Made by a program: the position numbers and the translations under genes. Positions 7,479 to 14,438 of a stretch of DNA of 62,090 nt are shown here, piece by piece. The stretch covers positions 1 through 62,090 of the IMG/VR virus record IMGVR_UViG_3300021138_000028; one strand, written 5' to 3'. Source of the DNA: a virus. The notes beneath the pieces are model-generated. The model searched no databases, was not told the origin of the DNA, and worked only from the letters and a program-made list of their open reading frames with translations. Positions within the stretch are counted from its first letter, which is position 1. Every line of letters starts with the position of its first letter.

Positions 7479-7664
7479 CTATTTACCTACCTTGTTGCAA
7501 GCTGCTCGGAACTTTGCCGCGTCGAATAGTGGATTGGTAGCATTTAGGTCTAACGTCAAACGATGAACTAGGATATCCAATACGTCTTGTGCTTCTGAAT
7601 GCTGATTCATGGCTCTAGCCTCTCGAATAGCATTGGCGATGAGTTGGTAGTCTTTGCGTGTCAT
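7479..7664 (-). CDS. Conserved small phage protein (MTRKDY family)
   Basis: 61 aa: MTRKDYQLIANAIREAR, a Leu-rich helical middle, and a C-terminal NPLFDAAKFRAAC. This layout is common among short phage proteins of unknown function. The start overlaps the stop of the gene at 7661. Confidence 0.75.
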   Translation of the reverse strand: MTRKDYQLIANAIREARAMNQHSEAQDVLDILVHRLTLDLNATNPLFDAAKFRAACNKVGK

Positions 7665-7861
7665 TGTTGCTCCAAAATAAAGAAGTCGCTAGGCTTACCG
7701 TTAAGGGTAATGCCGTCTGCCCATGTTAAGCCGATGATATAACCGTTATCACATACAATTAAAAATCGGCTTAAACGGTCAAGCATTACCTTGTAGTTTT
7801 GGTTCCCGCAGTAAACGGTCTTACCGTCTGCTACTGCGTCTTTGATCTCGTGGAGTGTCAT
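7661..7861 (-). CDS. Conserved small phage protein
   Basis: 66 aa: MTLHEIKDAVADGKTVYCGNQNYKV ... GLTWADGITLNGKPSDFF. Similar short proteins (an N-terminal 'IKDAV-x-x-GKTV' and a C-terminal 'GVTLNG') occur in many phages without known function. It is the first gene of the 5382-7861 operon and has an AAGGA ribosome site. Confidence 0.75.
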   Translation of the reverse strand: MTLHEIKDAVADGKTVYCGNQNYKVMLDRLSRFLIVCDNGYIIGLTWADGITLNGKPSDFFILEQQ

Positions 7862-7880
7862 TTGTTTATCCTTGTCTTAC

Positions 7881-7900
7881 TGACATATATATTATACACG
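7881..7900 (-). promoter_or_regulatory. Candidate early leftward promoter, -10 region
   Basis: On the leftward strand GTGTATAATATATATGT contains a consensus TATAAT (7896-7891), 30 bases before the ATG at 7861. It shares GTGTATWATAWATATGT with the site at 3331-3350. An inverted repeat GATAGC...GCTATC at 7903-7936 lies upstream and could be an operator. The -35 is poor. Confidence 0.6.
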
Positions 7901-8440
7901 TATGATAGCATATAGCAGTAAGAATTTTTGCTATCCTGACCGCAATAATCTATAGCATCCATCCATCATATCAGTCCTGGGAAAGCCGTCCAGCGTGGCC
8001 GATCGGGACTGCTTGGATGTAACCGTCCCTATGTTCCTGCTCGGATAATCGGGTTACCTATAGGGGGTGGGGGTACCCAGCTTTTCCCCGATCGACTCTA
8101 GGCGACAAGCCTCCTTCCGCATCTCAACCTATTTTGGGATGCCGAAACTTTTTCCATTAAAATCGGAGGTTTAACTTTTGGAGACTTTTCGATCAAGGGT
8201 CGGATGATTAGTTGCCAAGTATCGCAGGTTCCCTTGTTATCAGAATTCATTGGTGATAAGATGTTGAAGGCCGCAGCCACTTTCGTAATCATGGAAGCGA
8301 CACCCAGACAGGTAGGATGCGGCCCTATCTCCTAACTCAAGAATCCAAAGGCAAAATTAAGAAACCAGAGTCAAAATCAAGAAACCAAAGGTTCAAATAC
8401 TGGGAAACCCGAAGGGGTAAACAAAATTTGGATTGTTGTA
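7901..8440. other. Control region between divergent operons
   Basis: No convincing gene. A 64-codon leftward frame near 8098-8292 has no ribosome site. Nested inverted arms GTAACC/GGTTAC and CCCTAT/ATAGGG (8019-8065) have pseudoknot order, and a 20-bp tandem repeat lies at 8339-8398. The region could hold an origin or regulator sites. Confidence 0.5.
8339..8398. repeat. Three 20-bp tandem repeats (iteron-like)
   Basis: Units at 8339, 8359 and 8379 share the pattern AAGAA(T/A)CCAAAGgCAAAAT with a few changes. They are noncoding and sit about 45 bp upstream of the first rightward promoter. Tandem repeats of this size often bind replication initiators or transcription regulators. Confidence 0.6.
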
Positions 8441-8470
8441 TTGACTTGTGGTGTCGAAAGGTCGTAGGAT
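8441..8470 (+). promoter_or_regulatory. Rightward promoter P1
   Basis: TTGACT (8441-8446), an 18-bp spacer, TAGGAT (8465-8470). The sequence GTCGTAGGATGTTGTTG (8461-8477) is repeated exactly at promoter P2. The predicted start near 8477 would give an RNA of about 155 nt ending at the terminator at 8593-8633. Confidence 0.65.
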
Positions 8471-8476
8471 GTTGTT

Positions 8477-8631
8477 GAGCGAGATGTTCACACGTTAGCT
8501 TGCCCTGGTCGTTAGTCGTATTTCCTCCGGGGCTTTTAGGTTTTATTGGTGACTGGTCATTAAAGATCGGCGGTTCCTCCCTCTCAATTGGGCCTTGCGA
8601 GTTTTCATATCCTCGCAGGGTTCTTTTTTTT
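8477..8631 (+). ncRNA. Candidate short transcript between P1 and its terminator
   Basis: The interval runs from the predicted P1 start to the first terminator. It has no sizeable open frame (an ATG at 8484 gives only MFTR). It could be a small RNA or an attenuated leader of the late operon. Predicted from promoter and terminator only. Confidence 0.35.
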
Positions 8632-8633
8632 CT
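8593..8633 (+). terminator. Strong rho-independent terminator T1
   Basis: A nine-bp stem (CCTTGCGAG / CTCGCAGGG, one G-T pair), a ten-base loop, then TTCTTTTTTTT. It is oriented rightward although no gene lies upstream on this strand. Confidence 0.9.
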
Positions 8634-8641
8634 GTTAGGGG

Positions 8642-8671
8642 TTGACGGGACTTAATGGGATGTCGTAGGAT
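8642..8671 (+). promoter_or_regulatory. Rightward promoter P2
   Basis: TTGACG (8642-8647), an 18-bp spacer, TAGGAT (8666-8671). It carries the same 17-mer (8662-8678) as P1 and starts nine bases after T1. Its transcript meets terminator T2 after about 60 nt, before the first late gene. Confidence 0.65.
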
Positions 8672-8718
8672 GTTGTTGCTTAGTTGATTGGGTTTGGTGT
8701 TCTCAGTGGTTCTGGATT

Positions 8719-8745
8719 GGGGTTCTCTTAGGAGAACCCCTTTTC
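8719..8745 (+). terminator. Strong rho-independent terminator T2
   Basis: A perfect nine-bp stem GGGGTTCTC / GAGAACCCC, a four-base loop (TTAG), then TTTTCTGTTT. It lies between P2 and the first late gene at 8773. Confidence 0.9.
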
Positions 8746-8772
8746 TGTTTATGGTGTTATGATGGTGTCGTC

Positions 8773-9090
8773 ATGGGATTTTTAAAGACTTATGTGTTGA
8801 CCACACAGGATGGTTTGTTTGTTTGTCGGACGTTGGAGGATCGGGATGTGAAGGAGTTCGGGAAGCGAATTCACTCTGACGGTGGTTTTGTTCATGGGGT
8901 ATTGAAGTCGACTTGGGTTCCTGTGGGACGGGTGGAGAGAATTTCGGCATTGGGGGATGTTAGGGGGATGAAGCCTTTGGAGACTAAGGCTGTGATTGAG
9001 TATTCGAAGGATCGAGAGGCATCGGAGGGTATTGAGAGCATAGATTGGGTGGTTAAGAACTACGGAGGTGTATCTGATGGTGTTGAGTGA
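8773..9090 (+). CDS. Hypothetical protein, 105 aa, first late gene
   Basis: MGFLKTYVLTTQDGLFVCRT... has an N-terminal beta-like half and no recognised domain. The ATG follows a TATGAT (8758-8763) by nine bases and lacks a clear ribosome site. Its end overlaps the start of the endolysin candidate, suggesting coupled translation. The sense strand from here to about 9700 is notably rich in G and T. Confidence 0.65.
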   Translation: MGFLKTYVLTTQDGLFVCRTLEDRDVKEFGKRIHSDGGFVHGVLKSTWVPVGRVERISALGDVRGMKPLETKAVIEYSKDREASEGIESIDWVVKNYGGVSDGVE

Positions 9091-9694
9091 CGCTGGGAAT
9101 TATGTTGGGATAGATACGGTGGGTTCGACTTTTGAGAAGGCTCATGCTTTATATGATCTTGGTGTTAGGGTGGTTTTCAAGTATTCGGAGAACACTCATA
9201 CTTATCCTGAGAAGACTTTTGACCGGGATATGATTGTTGGGTTATCTACGATGGGCATTCGTCGTGGGTATATCTTTGAGCGATTTGATACGGTGGCTGA
9301 GTTTGCCGATGGGAATGCGGAGGTTTATGCTCGGATAGCGTCAGGGAAGATGAATGCTGACGGGGCTAGGCAGAATACTTTGTGTGTATTTTGTGTGGAT
9401 TTTGATGCGAGTGATGATGAGTTGGAGAACTTGATTGTGCCGTTCTTTGAGAAGGTACATGGGCTTATGAAGGCTGCTGGTTACTTCATTGGTGTTTATG
9501 GGTCAGGGAAAGTTTGTGCTCGGGTGAAAGGATTGGGGTTTGCTCATTGTTCGTATCTTGCTCAATCGAGTGGATGGGAAGGGACGAGTGAGTATGAGGA
9601 CTGGGATATTAAGCAGCATGAGAGTGCTACGGTATGTGGACTTGATGTTGATTGGATCGAAGTAAAACCTAGCGTGTTGGCTTATCTTGCATAG
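9077..9694 (+). CDS. Putative endolysin, DUF1906 (Rv2525c-like glycoside-hydrolase fold)
   Basis: 205 aa from ATG 9077, which has a GGAGG site eight bases upstream; GTG 9068 would lie on that site. Features match the glycoside-hydrolase-like DUF1906 family: GIDTVGSTFEKA near the start, CVDFDASDDE in the middle, FIGVYGSGKVCARV, then SGWEGTSEYEDWDIKQHE and CGLDVDW at the end. The Asp residues in VDFD and the DW(D)IKQ strand are positioned as in that fold. Such domains occur in phage lysins, and the gene sits among small membrane proteins, so a peptidoglycan-degrading role is likely but unproven. No signal peptide, so export would need a holin. Confidence 0.75.
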   Translation: MVLSDAGNYVGIDTVGSTFEKAHALYDLGVRVVFKYSENTHTYPEKTFDRDMIVGLSTMGIRRGYIFERFDTVAEFADGNAEVYARIASGKMNADGARQNTLCVFCVDFDASDDELENLIVPFFEKVHGLMKAAGYFIGVYGSGKVCARVKGLGFAHCSYLAQSSGWEGTSEYEDWDIKQHESATVCGLDVDWIEVKPSVLAYLA

Positions 9695-9728
9695 GTGGTG
9701 TATTCTGTTGTCGGCTGAGGGGTCTTAG

Positions 9729-10013
9729 ATGATGGTGGATTCCAAAGAGATGATAGGGTTAACAGCTACTTTCGGTGTTTTCTTTTTGTCCCTAGCCGCT
9801 GGTGGCTTGATTAGTTATTCGAAGATGGCTGGTAGGATGCTGGCACTTGAAGGGCAGGTTCAGGTATTGACTACAGCTTTGGCTGTCGCTCAGAAAACTG
9901 CGGACGAGATTAAGGGAATGGTTATAGCTATTCAGATCGCTCAAGCTAAGACTGATACAAGGGCAGAGACATTGCAAGCTATTCAAAGTGCCGTTCATCC
10001 AGGGCACCCTTAA
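9729..10013 (+). CDS. Small membrane protein with coiled coil (lysis or spanin candidate)
   Basis: 94 aa. One membrane segment (~residues 8-30, LTATFGVFFLSLAAGGLISY) is followed by a helical region able to form a coiled coil. This layout is found in phage inner-membrane lysis proteins. Placed directly after the putative endolysin. Confidence 0.6.
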   Translation: MMVDSKEMIGLTATFGVFFLSLAAGGLISYSKMAGRMLALEGQVQVLTTALAVAQKTADEIKGMVIAIQIAQAKTDTRAETLQAIQSAVHPGHP

Positions 10014-10040
10014 CGCTTTTATGTAGGGTACAAAGTACGC

Positions 10041-10304
10041 ATGGGTCGTACTGGTGGATGGATAAGTTGGCTGGTACTCTTGTTTACGCTACTCGCGTCG
10101 ACCTTGAGTGGCATTTCGTTGTATGTTGAGCTTCATGCTCCATCGAATGCCGAACTTGAATCCAAGATCAAAGGATTAGAATCTCAGAATGATGGGTTCA
10201 GGGAGCAGATCAAATACTTGCGCGGCAGGCAGGATCAGAATGATAAACTGCGGCAGGGTTTGAATGACCTCTATATAGAACTCAAGAAGGAAGGGAAATT
10301 ATGA
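10041..10304 (+). CDS. Small membrane protein, i-spanin-like
   Basis: 87 aa with an N-terminal membrane anchor (ISWLVLLFTLLASTLSGISLYV) and a charged coiled coil (ELESKIKGLESQND ... LRGRQDQNDKLRQ). This is the classic arrangement of an inner-membrane spanin subunit. A lipoprotein gene lies nearby at 10833 and could be the partner. Inference from topology only. Confidence 0.55.
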   Translation: MGRTGGWISWLVLLFTLLASTLSGISLYVELHAPSNAELESKIKGLESQNDGFREQIKYLRGRQDQNDKLRQGLNDLYIELKKEGKL

Positions 10305-10507
10305 ATGGTTTAACTCAGGCAGAATGTCAGCAGTTTTTAGATCTTGGTGGTAATGCTCAGACTGATTTGGGCGCACCAAGTACGGTTGCAGCAACGGCTT
10401 TGGCTATTTGGTCTTGGATTGATGGCTTGACAAATGTAACCGATCATTTGAATAAGCTGAATTTGATTCGGGCCTTTATTCGTGCGAACGGTGGCACTAG
10501 CAACTAA
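10301..10507 (+). CDS. Small hypothetical protein, 68 aa
   Basis: MNGLTQAECQQFLDLGG... overlaps the previous stop (ATGA). It is mostly helical with a Trp-containing amphipathic middle (ALAIWSWIDGL). No family is recognised. Confidence 0.6.
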   Translation: MNGLTQAECQQFLDLGGNAQTDLGAPSTVAATALAIWSWIDGLTNVTDHLNKLNLIRAFIRANGGTSN

Positions 10508-10509
10508 CG

Positions 10510-10656
10510 ATGGAAGAGAAGGATGAACGAGAAGATGAGTTTGAGATGGATCACTTTATCTCGGGCTGGATTATCTTGTTTGTGATCGGGTTCATCTTTG
10601 CTGTTGCGGTTTATCTCCTTGCTCCATTCTTGCCACCAGTTATCAGTTTGGGATAG
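10510..10656 (+). CDS. 48-aa single-pass membrane protein (holin candidate)
   Basis: A highly charged N-terminus (MEEKDEREDEFEMDHF) is followed by one long hydrophobic segment (WIILFVIGFIFAVAVYLL). Starts two bases after the previous stop and ends just before the next gene. Small size, one membrane helix and its place in the lysis block make it a holin or antiholin candidate. Confidence 0.55.
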   Translation: MEEKDEREDEFEMDHFISGWIILFVIGFIFAVAVYLLAPFLPPVISLG

Positions 10657-10657
10657 G

Positions 10658-10846
10658 ATGGTGGCTATGAGCAAGGGGAGATTCTTGTTTGAGGTAGGTC
10701 TTTATGCTGGCATTGCTGGCTTGACAGCTTACTTATCTGCGCCAGATCCTATAACCAAGCGGGGTGTGGTGATGATTTTGATTCCGATTCTGACCGTAGT
10801 GAAGGCGAAACTTTCGCCTGGGAGTAAGACAGATGGTAATTCGTAG
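10658..10846 (+). CDS. Small two-pass membrane protein (holin candidate)
   Basis: 62 aa from ATG 10658, one base after the previous stop; a longer frame would overlap that gene. Two hydrophobic stretches (FLFEVGLYAGIAGLTAYL and VVMILIPILTVV) are separated by a short polar turn and followed by a Lys-rich tail, a layout common in class II holins. Confidence 0.55.
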   Translation: MVAMSKGRFLFEVGLYAGIAGLTAYLSAPDPITKRGVVMILIPILTVVKAKLSPGSKTDGNS

Positions 10847-11207
10847 TTTGATTTGCGCTGGTGCTTTAGCGGTAGCTGCTTGTTCGATGGGCCAGTCGCT
10901 TGCAGGTTATGTGAGTAAGGGACAAGCTTATGTGGTCAATGTGACTCCACTCAAGACTGTGTTTTCCAGAGGAAATGTATCGGTTAAGACTGATATGCTC
11001 GTAGGACTCAAGGCTACCGATCCTGCTGGTGCTTTCGGGTTTGGTGGGACACTGACTTATCAGGTCAATAAGACTTATGGGGTGTTCGTTGGACTGGCTG
11101 AGGTTCAGGATACGGCTACTTGGTCGACCAAGAATTTGAGCCTGCAACGGGCACGATTGTTCGTTGGGATTAGTGGACCGATCAAGCTAGGCATTTTTGG
11201 GCTCTAA
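10833..11207 (+). CDS. Predicted lipoprotein, 124 aa
   Basis: MVIRSLICAGALAVAAC carries a signal peptide with a lipobox-like VAAC (Cys17). The rest looks beta-rich and ends in Gly and hydrophobic residues. It could be an outer-membrane spanin subunit, though it is long and beta-rich for that, or a surface-exclusion lipoprotein. It overlaps the preceding gene by 14 bases. A lipoprotein suits a didermic or a monodermic host. Confidence 0.6.
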   Translation: MVIRSLICAGALAVAACSMGQSLAGYVSKGQAYVVNVTPLKTVFSRGNVSVKTDMLVGLKATDPAGAFGFGGTLTYQVNKTYGVFVGLAEVQDTATWSTKNLSLQRARLFVGISGPIKLGIFGL

Positions 11208-11624
11208 ATGACCAAGGTTCAAGTTGTTGTGGAGTCCTGGTTTGGGCTCTTGTATTCAAAATGGGGCGGGATCGCCCGATACTTTCAGCATTGGAATGAT
11301 GCGAAGGTAGCAAGTGAGGTTGATATGGCATCAGTAAGTTTGAAAATTAGTGCGCCGACGTTTACCAATCCGATTGTGATTGCGATTGATCCGAGTGAGA
11401 TTGCTTCCCCAATTCCTGTGGATGCGACGTTCAAGGCTTTCAGTCCTGCCGGTTCTGCGAACTTGGAGACGATCACGGTGGATTTGAGCATCGGTGGATT
11501 GGAGATCGTCAAGAACCATGTGATTGATTCTTTCCCGATTGATCTTGGCGTCAAACTTGGATGGGTTGGTTCAATCGTAAAAGCGGCTGACGCGACTATC
11601 GAACTGGACATCGTAGCGGGTTAA
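11208..11624 (+). CDS. Hypothetical protein, 138 aa
   Basis: Starts immediately after the lipoprotein stop. The N-terminal ~35 residues are amphipathic with several Trp. The remainder is beta-rich and looks like an immunoglobulin-like sandwich, but no family is certain. It lies between lysis and packaging genes. Confidence 0.6.
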   Translation: MTKVQVVVESWFGLLYSKWGGIARYFQHWNDAKVASEVDMASVSLKISAPTFTNPIVIAIDPSEIASPIPVDATFKAFSPAGSANLETITVDLSIGGLEIVKNHVIDSFPIDLGVKLGWVGSIVKAADATIELDIVAG

Positions 11625-11632
11625 ATACGGAC

Positions 11633-12034
11633 ATGACAAACGAAGAGAATGTTCCTATTGAAGAAGTTGCTCCTACCGAAGAAGTGACTACCGAAGCTCC
11701 TGCGGTGGAAGAGGCTCCTGCCGTTGAAGCAGAAGTAACTTCCGAACCGGAACCAGAGGTTAAGCCAGAAGGTGAGCATGTTGCTCCTGCGGTGGAAGAT
11801 CAGGAATCTGATGTTCAACCAGAGGAAGTTGCGGCTCCGGTAGAGGAAGATGTTCCTACGGTAAAAGAGTTTCAGCCTGAGTGGAATGAAGTTATCCATG
11901 AAGAGAAGCATCGTATTGAATGGTGCCTCTTGGAGAATGGAAAATTTCGTATTCGGCCTATTTCTTTTCAAGGCCCGACGTATGACAGTGATACGTTGGA
12001 AGAAGGGCTCGCTCGGGTTCCTTTGCTTTACTAA
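11633..12034 (+). CDS. Acidic Pro/Glu-rich protein
   Basis: 133 aa. About 80 residues are low complexity (repeats of EEVAPTEE, APAVEE, EPEPEVKPE), presumably disordered. A C-terminal ~45-aa segment (HRIEWCLLENGKFRIRPISF) looks folded. It is the last gene before a strong terminator. Function unknown. Confidence 0.6.
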   Translation: MTNEENVPIEEVAPTEEVTTEAPAVEEAPAVEAEVTSEPEPEVKPEGEHVAPAVEDQESDVQPEEVAAPVEEDVPTVKEFQPEWNEVIHEEKHRIEWCLLENGKFRIRPISFQGPTYDSDTLEEGLARVPLLY

Positions 12035-12058
12035 GGGCTGCCTGGTCAGTAGTCGATT

Positions 12059-12090
12059 GGGGCTCGTGCTTTCACCACGATGCCCCTTTT
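12059..12090 (+). terminator. Rho-independent terminator
   Basis: GGGGC-TCGTG, a seven-base loop, CACGA-t-GCCCC (one bulge), then TTTTC. It closes the lysis block 25 bases after the stop at 12034. Confidence 0.9.
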
Positions 12091-12101
12091 CTTATGCCTT
12101 C

Positions 12102-12132
12102 TTGCTTGGTTCTGGCAACCTCGGTTTATAAT
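12102..12132 (+). promoter_or_regulatory. Promoter for the packaging/head operon
   Basis: A consensus TATAAT (12127-12132) with a TTGCTT 19 bp upstream. The -10 ends five bases before the ATG of terS, so transcription would start at or near the start codon. No Shine-Dalgarno is present, in line with a leaderless message. Confidence 0.55.
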
Positions 12133-12137
12133 GTGGC

Positions 12138-12773
12138 ATGGCTCTATATGACAACTTACCGGACGAGACCCCGGCACAGAAGCGACCAAAGGGATTGACC
12201 GACCAAGAATGGATGCTTGTTGTTGAGTATTCGGCTTGCAAAAATAAGCGTCGTGCGCTAGATAAGGCGGGGTATCCCAAACACGCTTTGCATATTTTAG
12301 AACAACCTCACATTCGGATTGCTATTGCCGCTGAGGTCAAGAGCCAGATTTCTAGGGCTCGAAAGACGGCTGATGAAGTCATTAAGGCTTGCGAAGACGT
12401 GGTGTTCTCGGACATTGAGGATTTGATCTTTGTCGACGCTGAGGGCAAGATTCGATTGAAGCCATTGGACGAGATTCCTGACGATAAGAAGGCATTGATC
12501 CAAGGTTTGATTATTCGCAGGGATGGTTCGATTGACCTAAAGATCCCAGAGAAAGCGGTGATGATGCGGCTACTGATGACGGCACATGGGCTGCTTACGG
12601 ATCGTGTTGAACACGTTACCGAAGATAATGTGCTCCATAAGATGTATGCCGTCGCTATGGCTCGGAATGGGATCAGTGAATCGGTTGCAGGTTCGATCAT
12701 TATTGATGTTCAGAGGCAGATTGAACTTATGCCTCGAGCAACCAAGAATATGACACCAAAGGAAGATGAGTAA
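12138..12773 (+). CDS. terS: Terminase small subunit
   Basis: 211 aa. It fits the Terminase_2-type small subunit. An N-terminal helix-turn-helix region (EWMLVVEYSACKNKRRALDKAGYPK, read in two parts) has the typical A-x-x-x-AGY element. A long helical section then leads to DIEDLIFVDAEGKIRLKPL and the L-K-P-L-D-E-I-P segment seen in this family. The small subunit recognises packaging sites in phage DNA and regulates the large subunit. It overlaps the next gene by eight bases, as expected for terS-terL. Confidence 0.8.
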   Translation: MALYDNLPDETPAQKRPKGLTDQEWMLVVEYSACKNKRRALDKAGYPKHALHILEQPHIRIAIAAEVKSQISRARKTADEVIKACEDVVFSDIEDLIFVDAEGKIRLKPLDEIPDDKKALIQGLIIRRDGSIDLKIPEKAVMMRLLMTAHGLLTDRVEHVTEDNVLHKMYAVAMARNGISESVAGSIIIDVQRQIELMPRATKNMTPKEDE

Positions 12774-13566
12774 GACCAACTTACCTATTCGATCCATGCG
12801 GGAAACCGTTGCGATCAAGAATATCACGAAGGATGCTATGGCGGCATTCCGATCAGCCCAATCTCCATCGGAGCGTCCGATGTGGCCTGATGAGTACATG
12901 GGCGATGATCCAGAATCAGCATTTAGGTTCGTAACTGAATGCTGGTGGACGGACAATGAAGCAGACAGGAAGATTGAACTGATTCCTAAGCGGGAATTTG
13001 TTTATGACTTCTGTGTGGAATGGGTGAATGCCTATCGACTTCGACAACCTATGATCTGCGAGAAGTCTCGACGTATCACGATTTCGTGGATATGCCGGGG
13101 ACTTGAAACTTGGGTCATGGGAAAGCAACGTGGATCGTGGATTATCATTGACCAAACTCATAAGAACGCTGCCGAACATCTGTGGCGAATTGATTTCTCG
13201 CTGAATCAGTTAAAGAACAGGAAGCCTGAGTACAACATTGAGTTCGAAACTCGTGGATCGGTTTTGATAAAGGAGCCGACGAACATCATTCTCGGAAATG
13301 GTTCGATGATTACGCAAGGTCACCAAGATGCAGGATCAGCACAAGGTAAAGGTAAGACGGGTGTTACACTTGAAGAGGTTTCAAAGTATGCGAACCCTAG
13401 TGAGTTTTGGGGACAAGCATTGATCGTTACTCAAGGTTCTGGTGAAGGGTCTGGTGGTTGGGTCTGTGGCATTGCCAATGCTTCTCCCAACGCTGACTGG
13501 CTCAAGATCAAGCATAACATGAGGGCTAGAGCCTTCCTTGGGATAGATGATAAGGATTGGATCTAA
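12766..13566 (+). CDS. Terminase large subunit, ATPase part (split terL)
   Basis: 266 aa covering the ATPase half of a phage large terminase. A P-loop-like element CEKSRRITISW lies near residues 97-107, with an Arg/Lys-rich loop in place of a classic GKT as in many terminases. The Walker B with catalytic Glu is GVTLEEVS near residues 198-205. The coupling motif region is GIANASPNADW. The frame ends at TAA 13564-13566, overlapping the ATG of the nuclease gene (TAATG). The usual single protein is 450-600 aa; the two parts add to 556 aa. Confidence 0.85.
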   Translation: MSKTNLPIRSMRETVAIKNITKDAMAAFRSAQSPSERPMWPDEYMGDDPESAFRFVTECWWTDNEADRKIELIPKREFVYDFCVEWVNAYRLRQPMICEKSRRITISWICRGLETWVMGKQRGSWIIIDQTHKNAAEHLWRIDFSLNQLKNRKPEYNIEFETRGSVLIKEPTNIILGNGSMITQGHQDAGSAQGKGKTGVTLEEVSKYANPSEFWGQALIVTQGSGEGSGGWVCGIANASPNADWLKIKHNMRARAFLGIDDKDWI

Positions 13567-14438
13567 TGGCGCATCCTGGTCATCCAGTTAAGGGTACCGA
13601 TCTTGCCGATGGGACTCGATATGTGGCTATTCATTTCTCTGCCGATTCGACCAAAGGGCAGGAATGGGAGCAAAAGAAAGCTCGTGGTATTCCCGAAAGA
13701 TCGTGGAAACGTGAAATGGGGATGCACGATGATGTCTATGAAGGAGAACCCGTATTCTCCGATTACTCGGACGTTAGGCATTGTCCTTTCAGTATTCGTG
13801 AGACAGGTATTCCGATCTTTCCCAACTCGGTCTATATCGGTGGTTGGGATAATGGGCTCACTCCTGCCTTTACGCTACTTCAAATTACGCCACTATTCCA
13901 AGTCCAGTGTATTTTGGAGGTTACGTCGGGTGGTGATGATCCGATGGAAACGTTTGCGCCAAAGGTTCTCAATGCTATCGCTAGAAGAATCCCCGGCGCA
14001 TGGGACGAGGTTTACCATATTGGTGATCCGTCGATCTGGAACAGGACTGCAACGACGGGTGATAGTCCTGGACTATTAGCCAAGCGGAAATTTGGGATCA
14101 ACATTCGACGGGCAAGTAACGTTTGGGGCGTCAGACAGTCTGCCGTGACATGGCTTTTGACCGATCAGATTGATCCGAAGACTGAACGATTTATTCTTGA
14201 TGCCAAACATTGTCCAATTTTGAGAATTGGTTTCCAAGGCGCATATCAATTTGAAATTTCGCCTCGTGGAGATACGATTGGACCGGGGCGTATTCTTATG
14301 GAACCATTGAAAAATGGCTACTCACACGTACATGACGGGCTCCAAGCAGCAGCACAAGCGGCTAGAAAGTTCTGCGAGGGCAAATTAGCTCTCGGGATGG
14401 GCCTTCATCATGATACAATGCCAAAACGATGGCACTAA
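13566..14438 (+). CDS. Terminase large subunit, nuclease part (split terL)
   Basis: 290 aa from ATG 13566 (TTG 13557 is an alternative). It has the RNase H-like nuclease layout of terminases: first acidic residue in GGWDNGLTPAF (~93), second in HIGDPSIW (~153), third in SHVHDGLQAAAQ (~256). This domain cuts the concatemer at the start and end of packaging. A stop at 13551-13553 in this frame and the absence of a slippery heptamer argue against ribosomal frameshifting. Termination-reinitiation giving two polypeptides is more likely. Confidence 0.85.
   Translation: MAHPGHPVKGTDLADGTRYVAIHFSADSTKGQEWEQKKARGIPERSWKREMGMHDDVYEGEPVFSDYSDVRHCPFSIRETGIPIFPNSVYIGGWDNGLTPAFTLLQITPLFQVQCILEVTSGGDDPMETFAPKVLNAIARRIPGAWDEVYHIGDPSIWNRTATTGDSPGLLAKRKFGINIRRASNVWGVRQSAVTWLLTDQIDPKTERFILDAKHCPILRIGFQGAYQFEISPRGDTIGPGRILMEPLKNGYSHVHDGLQAAAQAARKFCEGKLALGMGLHHDTMPKRWH

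Noticed and set aside
8019-8065. Pseudoknot-like arms GTAACC/GGTTAC and CCCTAT/ATAGGG
   Set aside because: Short arms in order 1-2-1'-2' can arise by chance; no gene or conserved context supports a function.
8098-8292. Leftward 64-codon frame in the control region
   Set aside because: No ribosome site, no neighbouring co-oriented gene, and it overlaps structured noncoding DNA.
13540-13570. Programmed -1 frameshift joining the two terminase parts
   Set aside because: The -1 frame has a stop at 13551-13553 and no X-XXY-YYZ heptamer is found between it and the overlap; TAATG reinitiation fits better.
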